Below, one piece after another: positions 1 to 8,900 of a stretch of 12,557 nucleotides of DNA (the stretch's first letter is position 1; each line of letters starts with the position of its first letter). The notes beneath the pieces are model-generated. The model worked only from the letters and a program-made list of their open reading frames with translations, did not search any database and was not told the DNA's origin. The stretch lies in contig JBJTWS010000052.1 in the NCBI GenBank assembly GCA_046081905.1, positions 1 to 12,557 of the forward strand, given 5' to 3'. The stretch comes from CBW1002 sp046081905 (lineage in GTDB: Bacteria > Cyanobacteriota > Cyanobacteriia > PCC-6307 > Cyanobiaceae). A program made the translations under genes and the position numbers.

Positions 1-1
1 T

Positions 2-433
2 GACCTCACCTGGTCCTTGCGGGGGATGGCGGCACCGGAGTGGGTGGCGGAGAACTGGCCCGGCAGCGCCACGATCCTGGCGGTGCGCTGCAAAGGCAGG
101 CGCGATGGCAAGCCAGTCGATGAGACCCATTACTACGTCACGAGTCTCAGGACCACAGCGAAAGCACTGCTGCAGCACGTGAGAGACCGCTGGTCGATCG
201 AGAATTCCTGGCACTGGCCCCGCGACACCCAACACAAGGAAGACGATCACCGCTACCGCGAGACCAATGGTGTGCAGATCCTGGCCACGCTCCGCAGCCT
301 GGCCATGAATGCCCTGCGTCTGGATGGCTTCTGGTCGATCACCGAGGGCTTGGCCGCTCTGGCCCATGACATCCCAGGCTTACTGGCACTGCTGGGCTGT
401 CGAGAACCGGCTCAGGCATTGAGCTCTGCTTGA
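2..433 (+). CDS. ISAs1-family transposase, C-terminal part (5' end outside window)
   Basis: This is the C-terminal part (about 143 codons) of a DDE transposase that would move an ISAs1-type insertion sequence. The reading frame is open to the left edge, so the true start lies outside the window; the ttg and atg codons at 17 and 26 are internal. The visible signature is a YYVTSL segment, then RDRWSIENSWHW, then a KEDDHRYRETNG segment and a leucine-rich LRSLAMNALRL helix. This is the order seen in ISAs1-family transposases. The Glu of SIEN (codon 200-202) is the expected third catalytic acidic residue of the DDE triad. The C terminus looks complete, ending ALSSA then TGA. ISAs1 transposases are usually about 350-400 residues, so more than half is missing from view. 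Whether the full element is intact cannot be judged here. The family call is secure; activity is unknown. Confidence 0.88.
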   Translation, partial: DLTWSLRGMAAPEWVAENWPGSATILAVRCKGRRDGKPVDETHYYVTSLRTTAKALLQHVRDRWSIENSWHWPRDTQHKEDDHRYRETNGVQILATLRSLAMNALRLDGFWSITEGLAALAHDIPGLLALLGCREPAQALSSA

Positions 434-449
434 CTTCTAATGAGCCCTG
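432..449. repeat. candidate right terminal inverted repeat of the ISAs1-type element
   Basis: Directly after the transposase stop, the reverse complement of this stretch reads CAGGGCTCATTAGAAGTC. ISAs1-family elements typically have termini beginning CAGGG or similar and sit only a few bases beyond the transposase stop, so the IS edge is placed at about base 449. The left terminus is outside the window, so neither the inverted repeat match nor the target-site duplication can be confirmed. This is an inference from position and the CAGGG end. Confidence 0.4.
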
Positions 450-575
450 GGGTTGGGCTGGCTTCTTATCTCGTTTGGGTGTCTTAGAGTCATGGAAAGC
501 GCATGGATTTCGAGCCTGTGGGCCCTCGCCTTGGGTTAGGGTTTATTCCCCAATTGCGCTGAGGCATCGGGGCCC
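450..575. other. intergenic region between IS end and the secretion operon
   Basis: This stretch of about 126 bases must hold the promoter of the tpsB-tpsA operon unless transcription enters from the IS. I could not pick a convincing -35/-10 pair. The T-rich stretch TTTATT at 542-547 is a possible -10-like element without a matching -35. GAGG at 561-564, 11 bases before the ATG at 576, is a weak ribosome-binding-site candidate. No operator or tRNA is visible. Confidence 0.4.
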
Positions 576-2969
576 ATGCGCGACATCACCGAGCGTTCAC
601 GGCTTCGGGCTGCCCTTTTGCTTGGCTCCGCCCTTGGGGTCGGTCAATTGTCCGGGGTATTTCTGCCCGCTCAGGCCCAGGGGGAATCCGGCCTGCAGCA
701 GAACAAGCGGGAGCAGGAGCTGCTGCGGGAGCGCCTTGATCGTCGCCAGCGGGAGCTTCAGAAGCCTGTCCCGGTGGTTGAGCCTGATCAGGCTCCTGAG
801 ACGGAGCCTGGGGTTGATGAGACGGAGACCTCGACGGAGCAGTCCCGCTGTGATCCAGAGTTGTTCCGGGTCCATCGGATCTCACTGATCGATGGGGATG
901 GCAAGCTGCTGGCTCTGGATTGTCAGGCCCCGGAGCAGGGCTTTTTCAGCATCGGCCTTGAGTCTCGAACTGGTGGGGAGCGCCGTTTCGATGGAGATCG
1001 TGGCCCTGGTTTCACGTGCCGTTCTGAGACAACAAAAGTCTGCAATCAGTGGCGTGAACTGAATCAGATCCGATTGCGTCTGCTGGCGGTCCGGGGCCTG
1101 GAGATCAGGTCGTCTGCCGATGGTCAGCAATCAGGCCAGGGACCGGAGCCTTCGATCGCCTTTGCTGTGGCTGAACCGGCAGCTGATGCCACGTCGACAC
1201 CAGTCATTCGTCCCCTGAAGACTCCTCTGCCGGAAGGATTGCAGCGGGTCCAGAAGCGTATCGTCCAGGAGATTTCCAACAACAACAACCTGTTTCTTGG
1301 TCGTGAACTTTCCCAGGATGCCCTGCGGTTGGTTTACAACTGGCTGCGAGAGGCCCAGAAGCCTCCGCAGGATGGAAGGGTTTCGCCACCGTTGGAGGAG
1401 CGATGGCGGCGGTGGTTGGCCGAACGACCGTCGCAGGATCGTCCTGCCCTGCGCAATGCCAAGGGCCTGATGGATCGACTCACCCAGATCAATCTTGATG
1501 CCCTCGGCGCTGAGGGTTATCTGGGTAAAGCCAGATTGCCGATCCTCAATTTTGCCTGGGGTGAGCTGCGCGTTACGCGGTTGTCAACGCTGTTGTCGCG
1601 TTTTGGGGAACTGAAGGCTGATTCCAATGAGGTCTGTTTGCCTCCGGAGTTGCATCAGGTCGTCGGAACAGCGGCCAGCCAGTCAAGGCAGCGTCCGCCG
1701 ATCGCCTGGGACTGGGCCAAGCAGACCGTTGCCACTGATCTTGCTTCTGGCAGCCTTTTTCGTGTCGATAAATTATCGAGTGCCGTTCTTAAGCTGAATG
1801 AACTTGGAGGCGTCGATGCCAATGCCTGTATACGGGCGGGCTCAACCATTGGAACCTCGGATGTTTTGCTTTCTTTGAGGCGTACGCCGGTTGTCAAGGC
1901 TGATGTGCAGCTGGATAATTATGTTGTTCGATACACCGGTCCTTATGAGATTCAAGGCTCTTTGGGTCTGGAAGGGGCCTTTCGTTATGGTGAACGTATC
2001 AATTTAAGCGCTGGATATTCCGGTAATGTGAACTGGTATGGCAGCAGGCAGCTGGGGGTGACTGCCAATGTCCCGATCACTCCCGGCGGTCTCAATGTGG
2101 TGGCTGCTCTGAATTGGGCTGACTATCGTTCGCTTGAGCAGTTTACAGCGGATCACTATACTGGTTTCTATCGTTCGGGATCCCTGGGTCTCAACCAGGT
2201 GTTGTGGCGGCGTCCCCGTTCCGGGCTCAGTGCCAGGTTGGTGGGATCGCTCAATCACTATGAAGATTCGGCATTTAATGCGATCACTTATGATGATCGG
2301 ACCACTGCAGTTGGACGTCTTTCTTTGCTGGGTGACTTTCAGGATCGTGTCTTTGGCGAAAAATCTCCTAGTTACAACGCTGCTCAGCTTGCATTTTCGT
2401 TCGGTGAGCTTTCGCGATCGCCTCAATATGCCAGTTATTTTCCCGGCGATGGCGGTGCTTTAGGTAAGGTTAATCTTAGCTTTAATCGGCTTCAGACCTT
2501 CGCGGAGTTGCCCCGATTCAGTCTTGGTCTTCAAGGGCAGGTTCAGCTTGCTTTCAGCAATCTGAATGTGGCGGAAGAGCTTTCTCTGGGCTGGCCCAAT
2601 GGAGTCAGAGCTTATCCTCCCGGGGAAGCATTGGGAGATAGCGGCGTGGTTGGTCAGCTCACGGCTCGTTATGACCATCTGCCTGATCGTCGCAATCCTG
2701 GGGATCGTCGTCGCCTGGCTTTCAAGGCCTTTCTCGATGGTGGTTATGTCTGGCGCCGGTCAAATCCCTCTCTTAAAAGTGTTGACCCGCTTGAGCTGGG
2801 CCTCTGGGGACCGGGTGTGGGACTGGAGTGGGGGCGTGATCGGGATTACTCAGTCTCCATTGATTTAGCCTGGCCTCTGGGCCAGAACAGAGCGCGTCAG
2901 AATCGCCTCGATGTCGACGGTCTCAATCCGGAAGCCAGGCTCTGGGTGGGTGTACGCAAATGGCTATGA
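576..2969 (+). CDS. TpsB/FhaC/ShlB-type outer-membrane transporter with extended N-terminal region
   Basis: This is the transporter half of a two-partner (type Vb) secretion system: an outer-membrane 16-strand barrel with periplasmic POTRA domains, expected to export the neighbouring TpsA. Residues 1-34 look like a Sec signal peptide (RSRLR, a hydrophobic core, then cleavage after AQA). Residues 37-64 are charged and Gln-rich, probably helical or coiled. Residues 92-156 carry four cysteines (C92, C116, C148, C156). Around 300-340, the AEGYLGKARLP...GELRVTRL segment matches the end of a first POTRA domain. LFRVDKL...LNELGGVDAN (about 393-417) and GTSDVLLSL match a second. The barrel begins near the LDNY motif (446-449). 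VRAYP at 677-681 is the conserved L6-loop motif of this Omp85-superfamily branch. The length of 797 residues compares with about 550-600 for FhaC or ShlB; the surplus is N-terminal. It ends in Leu (RKWL) rather than the common terminal Phe. The ATG at 576 is chosen because it gives the signal peptide. The stop overlaps the tpsA start. C354 and C418 flank the second POTRA region. Family call confident; substrate inferred from the operon. Confidence 0.9.
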   Translation: MRDITERSRLRAALLLGSALGVGQLSGVFLPAQAQGESGLQQNKREQELLRERLDRRQRELQKPVPVVEPDQAPETEPGVDETETSTEQSRCDPELFRVHRISLIDGDGKLLALDCQAPEQGFFSIGLESRTGGERRFDGDRGPGFTCRSETTKVCNQWRELNQIRLRLLAVRGLEIRSSADGQQSGQGPEPSIAFAVAEPAADATSTPVIRPLKTPLPEGLQRVQKRIVQEISNNNNLFLGRELSQDALRLVYNWLREAQKPPQDGRVSPPLEERWRRWLAERPSQDRPALRNAKGLMDRLTQINLDALGAEGYLGKARLPILNFAWGELRVTRLSTLLSRFGELKADSNEVCLPPELHQVVGTAASQSRQRPPIAWDWAKQTVATDLASGSLFRVDKLSSAVLKLNELGGVDANACIRAGSTIGTSDVLLSLRRTPVVKADVQLDNYVVRYTGPYEIQGSLGLEGAFRYGERINLSAGYSGNVNWYGSRQLGVTANVPITPGGLNVVAALNWADYRSLEQFTADHYTGFYRSGSLGLNQVLWRRPRSGLSARLVGSLNHYEDSAFNAITYDDRTTAVGRLSLLGDFQDRVFGEKSPSYNAAQLAFSFGELSRSPQYASYFPGDGGALGKVNLSFNRLQTFAELPRFSLGLQGQVQLAFSNLNVAEELSLGWPNGVRAYPPGEALGDSGVVGQLTARYDHLPDRRNPGDRRRLAFKAFLDGGYVWRRSNPSLKSVDPLELGLWGPGVGLEWGRDRDYSVSIDLAWPLGQNRARQNRLDVDGLNPEARLWVGVRKWL
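2414..2421. repeat. HIP1 octamer GCGATCGC
   Basis: This is a perfect match to the highly iterated palindrome found in excess in many cyanobacterial genomes. It lies inside the transporter gene. I found only one perfect copy, plus near-matches such as GCGATCGA and GCGATCGG elsewhere, so it supports a cyanobacterial origin only weakly. Confidence 0.45.
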
Positions 2970-5900
2970 CCAGCCCATGCAGAACCTCTTGGTGGTACCT
3001 GGCCAGTGCCGGCACCGTCACCTGCACCTCCCTGACTGCGGGCTCTTTCTTAGGTCAGGGGGCGGCCGTTCATGCTCTGCCGATCTACAGCGGCGCCGGG
3101 GCCGTCAATGTGGATGGCGTTGTTCCGGGATCGAATGCGTCGATTCGGGTCACGGCTGATCGGGGACTGGTGCGTTGGCAGGAGTTCAGCGTTCAGGCTG
3201 GAGAACGCTTTCGAATCGAAGGTACACCTAACCAGGCGATTCTTAATGTCGTCACTGGTTCTGCAGTCTCGAGCATCGGTGGTGCGGTCGAGTCGGGGCC
3301 CCGCTTTCTGTTGGCCAATCCCAACGGCATTGAGGTGCTTGGCACGGGGCAGATCATCGCTCCATCCACCTGGCTGACCACTGGCAGTGTTCGTGATGAT
3401 GATTGGCTGCAGCATCGTTCGGTCTCGCCTGGGGCGGATGTTGCTGCTCCTCATATCCGGCTCGATCGCCAGACAGCCATCAACCTGGCTGGTGTTCTTG
3501 ATGCCGAAGACGGTGTTCATGGCGGTGAGGTGACCGTACTGGCCCATGACATTCACCTGTCGCCGACAGCGCTGGTGACTGCCAGTGGTGCCAATGGTGG
3601 TGGCAGGATTCGAATCGGTGGTCAACGCTACGGTCTCGGTCCAGAGCCTCCCGCCACGCAGGTGACGGTGGCGGAAGGAGCCAGGCTTCAGGCCAATGCC
3701 ACCAAGGTCGGAGATGGTGGTGAGATTGTGATCTGGGCGGAAGAGAGCACGCGTTTTGCCGGTCAGATTCAGGCTCGGGGTGGTCCTGAAGGCGGTGAAG
3801 GTGGTTGGGTCGAAGTGTCGGGTCGTCAGCAGCTTGATTTTCAGGGTCTGGTCAACACCATGGCTCCCCAGGGGCGGGTTGGCACATTGTTGCTTGACCC
3901 CACTGATCTGACAATCAATAACGCGGTTGATACCAATATCAATATTTCACCAGGTGTTTCACTGCTTCCCTCGTCATCACCTTCGGTGTTGACATGGAAC
4001 ACAATTCAAAAGAATCTCACGAATTCTTCTCTTCTGATTCAGACGACAGGCTCTCCAGCCAGTGGCTCTCAGAAAGGCGCGATCACGATCACCGAAGCCT
4101 CCCCTGATCTTGATCTTTCCAATCGATCGTTGACATTTCAGGCGGCAGATGACATCAAGATCAATGCCAGTGTCCATTCCACGGCCACCACAGGGGCCTT
4201 GGCATTCAAAGCCGGGACCACCGGTTCCGGGAATTCTGTTTCCATTGCCAATGGAAAGCAGCTTGTTGCTAATCAGGTGACGCTGACGGCAGATTCCATC
4301 CTTTTTAATGGCGGTTCTGTTGATCAAGTGGTTACCAAGGGGAATCAAGGGGAACAGAAATATAATGGTTCTGTTGTTCTTGCGGCAGATACAAGTCTGA
4401 GTGGTAACAAGGTTGTCTTCGCCAATGCCATCACAGGCGCCTATGGACTTTCTCTTGCTTTTTCGGGAGTCACAGATCTCACTGCTGGTGTGAGTGGATT
4501 GAAATCATTGGCCGTGGGATCTTCCGGTACAGCGACCTGGCTCTCGGGCAGTCTCAGCACCTTGGGTTCTCAGACCTATGGAAGCCCTGTGCTGCTGAAG
4601 GGTGACACGACCATCACCAGCCTGGGAACAGGAACGGATGGCACAGTCAGATTTGCTGACAAGGTCAATGGGCCCTATGGGCTGGAGATCAAGACAACGG
4701 CAGTTCCGACGGCTGGCTCTGTATTTTTTGAGGCTCCAATTGGATCATCAGATGCTTTGAGGGAGATGACGGTTCGATCTGACACACTCACTCTTTCGGA
4801 TGTCTCCACAAAGCGAGAGCAGGCCTATCTGGTAACTGATTTTCTGCAGATCTCAGGTGTCCTGGCAGCGACTGACCTGGGAAAATCAATTACCTTGGCC
4901 GCTAAAAATATCAGCCTGCATGCCGATACGCTGATTCAGACAAATGCCGGCTTGGTGGAGCTTAAGGCTCCAGTGAATAGCGGTAGTGGTGTGGGTAAAA
5001 ATCTAAAAATAACCACCGTTTCCTCTGCTCCAAATTCTGGAGCTGCCGATATTAAGTTGAGTTCTGCGGTTGGGTCAATCAGTCGGATTGGTGACTTGGA
5101 GTTAAATAGTGATTCGAATGTGTGGATGTCTGGAAGTGTGTATGCCAATAGCGTGTTGACTGGAGTCGGTGGTTCGACTGTGTTCAATGGCGGAGAAGTC
5201 AATACCACAGCTAGTCAGACGTTTGCTAATCCGCTGTTCCTGGGGGCCCCGATGATCCTTCGAAATATTGGTGAGGGTGGTTGGATTGAGGTTCACGATG
5301 TTGATGCCACGGCAGCATCTCCCGATGCCACTCTGACGCTGGAGAATTTACGAGGTGACGTCAGATTGTTTGGAAATCTTGGTGGTGTTCGCCGGCTTGG
5401 GCCCATTCTGGTCAACTCTGGTGGCACCACAAGATTCGGTGATCCTTCTGGATATAGCAGTCAGTTAATTAATGCGATCTCTTTGACTACTGATCAATTT
5501 GGCGATCTTGTTTTCGATCTGCGTGGTGGAGAAATTGTTACCAGTGGCTCTCAGCTATATGGTGATCTTGGAGGTGCTCTTTTGTCCTCTGATTTGCGTT
5601 TGCGTACATATGGAAGCGAAGCAAGCTCTTTGTCCCTGGCAGGAGCCATGGATGCTGATCCTATCGCTTACTCAACGCCCAATTTCGGGATCGATATTGC
5701 TGGAACCGCTACATTTTCCGGGAATATTGGGGCATCCAGTCCACTGGGATTGATTACTATTGACAACAGCTATGGTACGCGCTTCGCTGGAAGCCTTGCT
5801 GCCGATGCCTTGGTATTTCAACCAACGACGGTGATTCCTCCGGCCCCTGGCAGTAATTATCTAGAGTTTTTGGGTAATTTAAATTTGATCTCAGGCCTTG

Positions 5901-8900
5901 AATTTAATCCCGTTAATGGATATCAAGCTGCTCGTGATATCGCCCTGAAAGGGGCTAGTAATTATATCGGCTATTCCAGGGGAGTGACAACATTTGTAAA
6001 TACGGGCTCATTGCTGATTGGTGGTTTGTACGATTCCAAGAATTCTTCCGTCGAAGCCCTGACAATTTTTGATGGTGGTTTGATGGTCCTTGGTACGCAG
6101 GAAAAAACCATCTTGGCTGGAGTGATTCAGGCAGGTGTTCAAGGCGATGGTGTCATCAATTTTTTTAATGCCAACCCCCCGTTGACTGTTGGCACTGGAA
6201 TTTACCAGTTAGAGCATCATTTCAATACAAACGATCCTGTTATCTTAAAGGGAAGCGTTATTAAGTTCTCTGGAGCCTTTGATTCAACCCCTTCGAAATC
6301 CGTAGGTTTGGTCATCGACACGGGTGGCGATGGTGCGAATGGCCATGTTTACTTGAATGCCAAGTTTGGTGTTTCAGAAGCATTAGATTTTGTCAGTACA
6401 ACGAATAGCCTTGGTTCTCTGGCGATCGATACCAGTTCGATCATTACCAAGGCAGGCCAGAATTACATGGAAGCCAAGGTTGAACTCTTCGGTCAAGGCC
6501 TCACCGCAAGTAGTCTTAATGCTGGAACCATTGAATTTGCTGGAAAGATAGATGTTTCCAGCAATCAAACCCCTGTTGGTCTCCATGTCATCACCGATGG
6601 CATTGCTCGTTTTTCCGGTCCGATCGGTTCATCCAATCCTCTGGCCGATCTCAGCACGTTCAGCCTCAAGGTGTCGTCTGGAACGACAGAATTCAATGGA
6701 GGTCTTGTTAAGACGTATGGCAATCTAGTCCTGGGAAAATCCGTCTTTCTGGGTGGTGATAAGTCATTTACATTTGATGCTCCTATCTTCTTGGTTGCGG
6801 ATACAACTCTGACCAGTGCAGCATCTTTTGACATTGTTTTGAATGGAACCATTAATAGCTCTCCTGTTGCTTCTTATGGTTTGACTATTAATGCGGCGGG
6901 GCGAACGACTCTCGCCGGTGATATTGGCAAAGTCAACGCTCTTCGTTATCTCGTCACTGATGTAGATGGTTCCCTGGAGATGACTGCGGCAACCATCAAG
7001 ACCAGCGGTCCTCAGACGTGGAATGATCGTCTGGTTGCGATCGGAGCTCAGTCGGGGGATACCGTTCGATTGAGCAGCACCAATGGTGGTGACATCATGA
7101 TCAGTGGCAATCATGTTGAGGGTCCCGGTGCTCTACAGATTCAGACCAGTGGTGATCTGACGATCAGCGGGATGACAGGAAGTGCCACCCCCTTGACCTC
7201 TTTATCCATCACAGCACGTGATATTGATATGCATGATGTCACCACGCTTAATTCACAGGTTTATAATGCTTCTGGCACGATCAGAACCCATAGTGCTTAT
7301 GCGACCAAGATGGTGGCGCAGCCAATCACCTTCAATGGATCGTTGGTTCTGTCTGATTCCACCACCGTTGTCACCGATCGTGGGATTGTCACCTTTGCGG
7401 GCAATGTTGATAGCTCTCAGATGGCAGCTTGGGACCTTTCTGTTAATACAAGTACTCCGGCTCCATTTTTTGGTGGCGATATCTTTTTTAATGGCAACGT
7501 TGGTGCTATCGCTTCTTTGGGCAATGTGTCGCTGGTCGGCTCAGGTGTCAATCTGATTCATGGTTTATTCAGTGCTCTCAGTCTTGCTGTCGATACCACG
7601 GGTGTGACGCAATTGGCAGGGGGGTCAGTTATGACCACTCATGATCAGACCTATGGAGGCGTGGTGGAATTGAAAGCTGATACAAGTGTTGTCAGTCGCT
7701 CTAATGGTGTTATCCGTTTTAACGGTAACCTTGTCAGCCCTGGGACGGATTACGGCCTTTCCATTAACACACGCGGGCCAACTATTTTCAATGCTCCCAT
7801 AGGTCGGGATCGGAGCGGTGATTCGCATCCACTCAGGAGTCTTGAAACTGATTCTGGTGGTTCAATCACGCTCAATGGAGGCGTTGTTGAAACTAATGGT
7901 GATCAATTGTATGGTGATCGGGCTGTGTTGGGTGCTGATCTGCTGCTCCAGAGCAATAGAAACGGTGCTATCACTTTCTCCTCAACGGTGGATGCCGTTG
8001 ATGCTGCTTCCAGTGCCCTGATGATCAATACAGGTGGTCTCACGACGTTGGTCGGACGGGTGGGAACAGCCACTCTTCCCTTGACGAGTGTGATCACTGA
8101 TCGACCTGGATCCGTCTGGCTCAGCGGTGGTTCCATTACCACGTTTGGCGATCAAATTTATAATGATTTATCAGGGGTTCGCCTTGGTTTTGATACACGT
8201 CTTGATAGTATTGGTGCTCTTGATCAAGTTCCTTACGATGTTTGGTTCGGAGGGCCTGTTGATGGTGCTGTTCGTGGCCAGCAGTCTCTGACCATTAACA
8301 CGCAAGGCCTTACCCACTTCAGTGGTCCCGTTGGTTCGATCATGCCTCTTCGGAGTCTGACGACAGATGCTGGGGCTTCAGGTTTTAATCGACTGGATAT
8401 TCAAGGGGGTGCAATCACAACGACGGATTTTCAGTCCTATGGTGAGAATATCCTGATTGCAACAGGGATCGAAGGTGGTAATACCCGTTTGAGTACAGCA
8501 GAGGGGCGGATCAGTTTCGAAGGTCTCGTGGATCTTGCTTCCGTCAGTCAACCCGGTCATCTGACGATTGAAGCTCCTGGTTCGTCGGTCACATTCAATC
8601 AGGACGTTGGCCTTCAGAACCCATTCCTGACGGTGACGGTATTGACGAGGGATCTGAACCTCAAGGATTCGACAATCAATGTCAATGGTTGGGATGCGAT
8701 CAATCCCAATTTTGTTAATCTGCGTGCCACCATTGCCCTGCAGGGAACCGGCAGCGTCAATTCATCACGACCTGGCGGTCTCCAGGGTGGATCCGTCTTG
8801 CGTTTGCAGAACTCTACTCTTAATAATAGTCGCTGGTCGGTGTGGTCTGATTCGCCTTTATCAAATATACAGCCGACCCCAGTTGATTCGCTCCCTGGTC

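Noticed and set aside
443..459. Hairpin AGCCC-(7)-GGGCT after the transposase as a rho-independent terminator
   Set aside because: The stem has only 5 bp, no U-run follows, and it straddles the proposed IS boundary.
2004..2426. Long antisense open frames within the transporter and exoprotein genes (also at 3050-3625 and 9482-9874)
   Set aside because: They have no recognisable domains, and their frames are explained by codon bias of the overlapping real genes.
5351..5359. RGD tripeptide (residues 798-800 of the exoprotein) as an integrin-binding site
   Set aside because: It lies in a repeat-like LRGDVRLF context in a probably free-living cyanobacterium; one tripeptide in 2335 residues is readily expected by chance.
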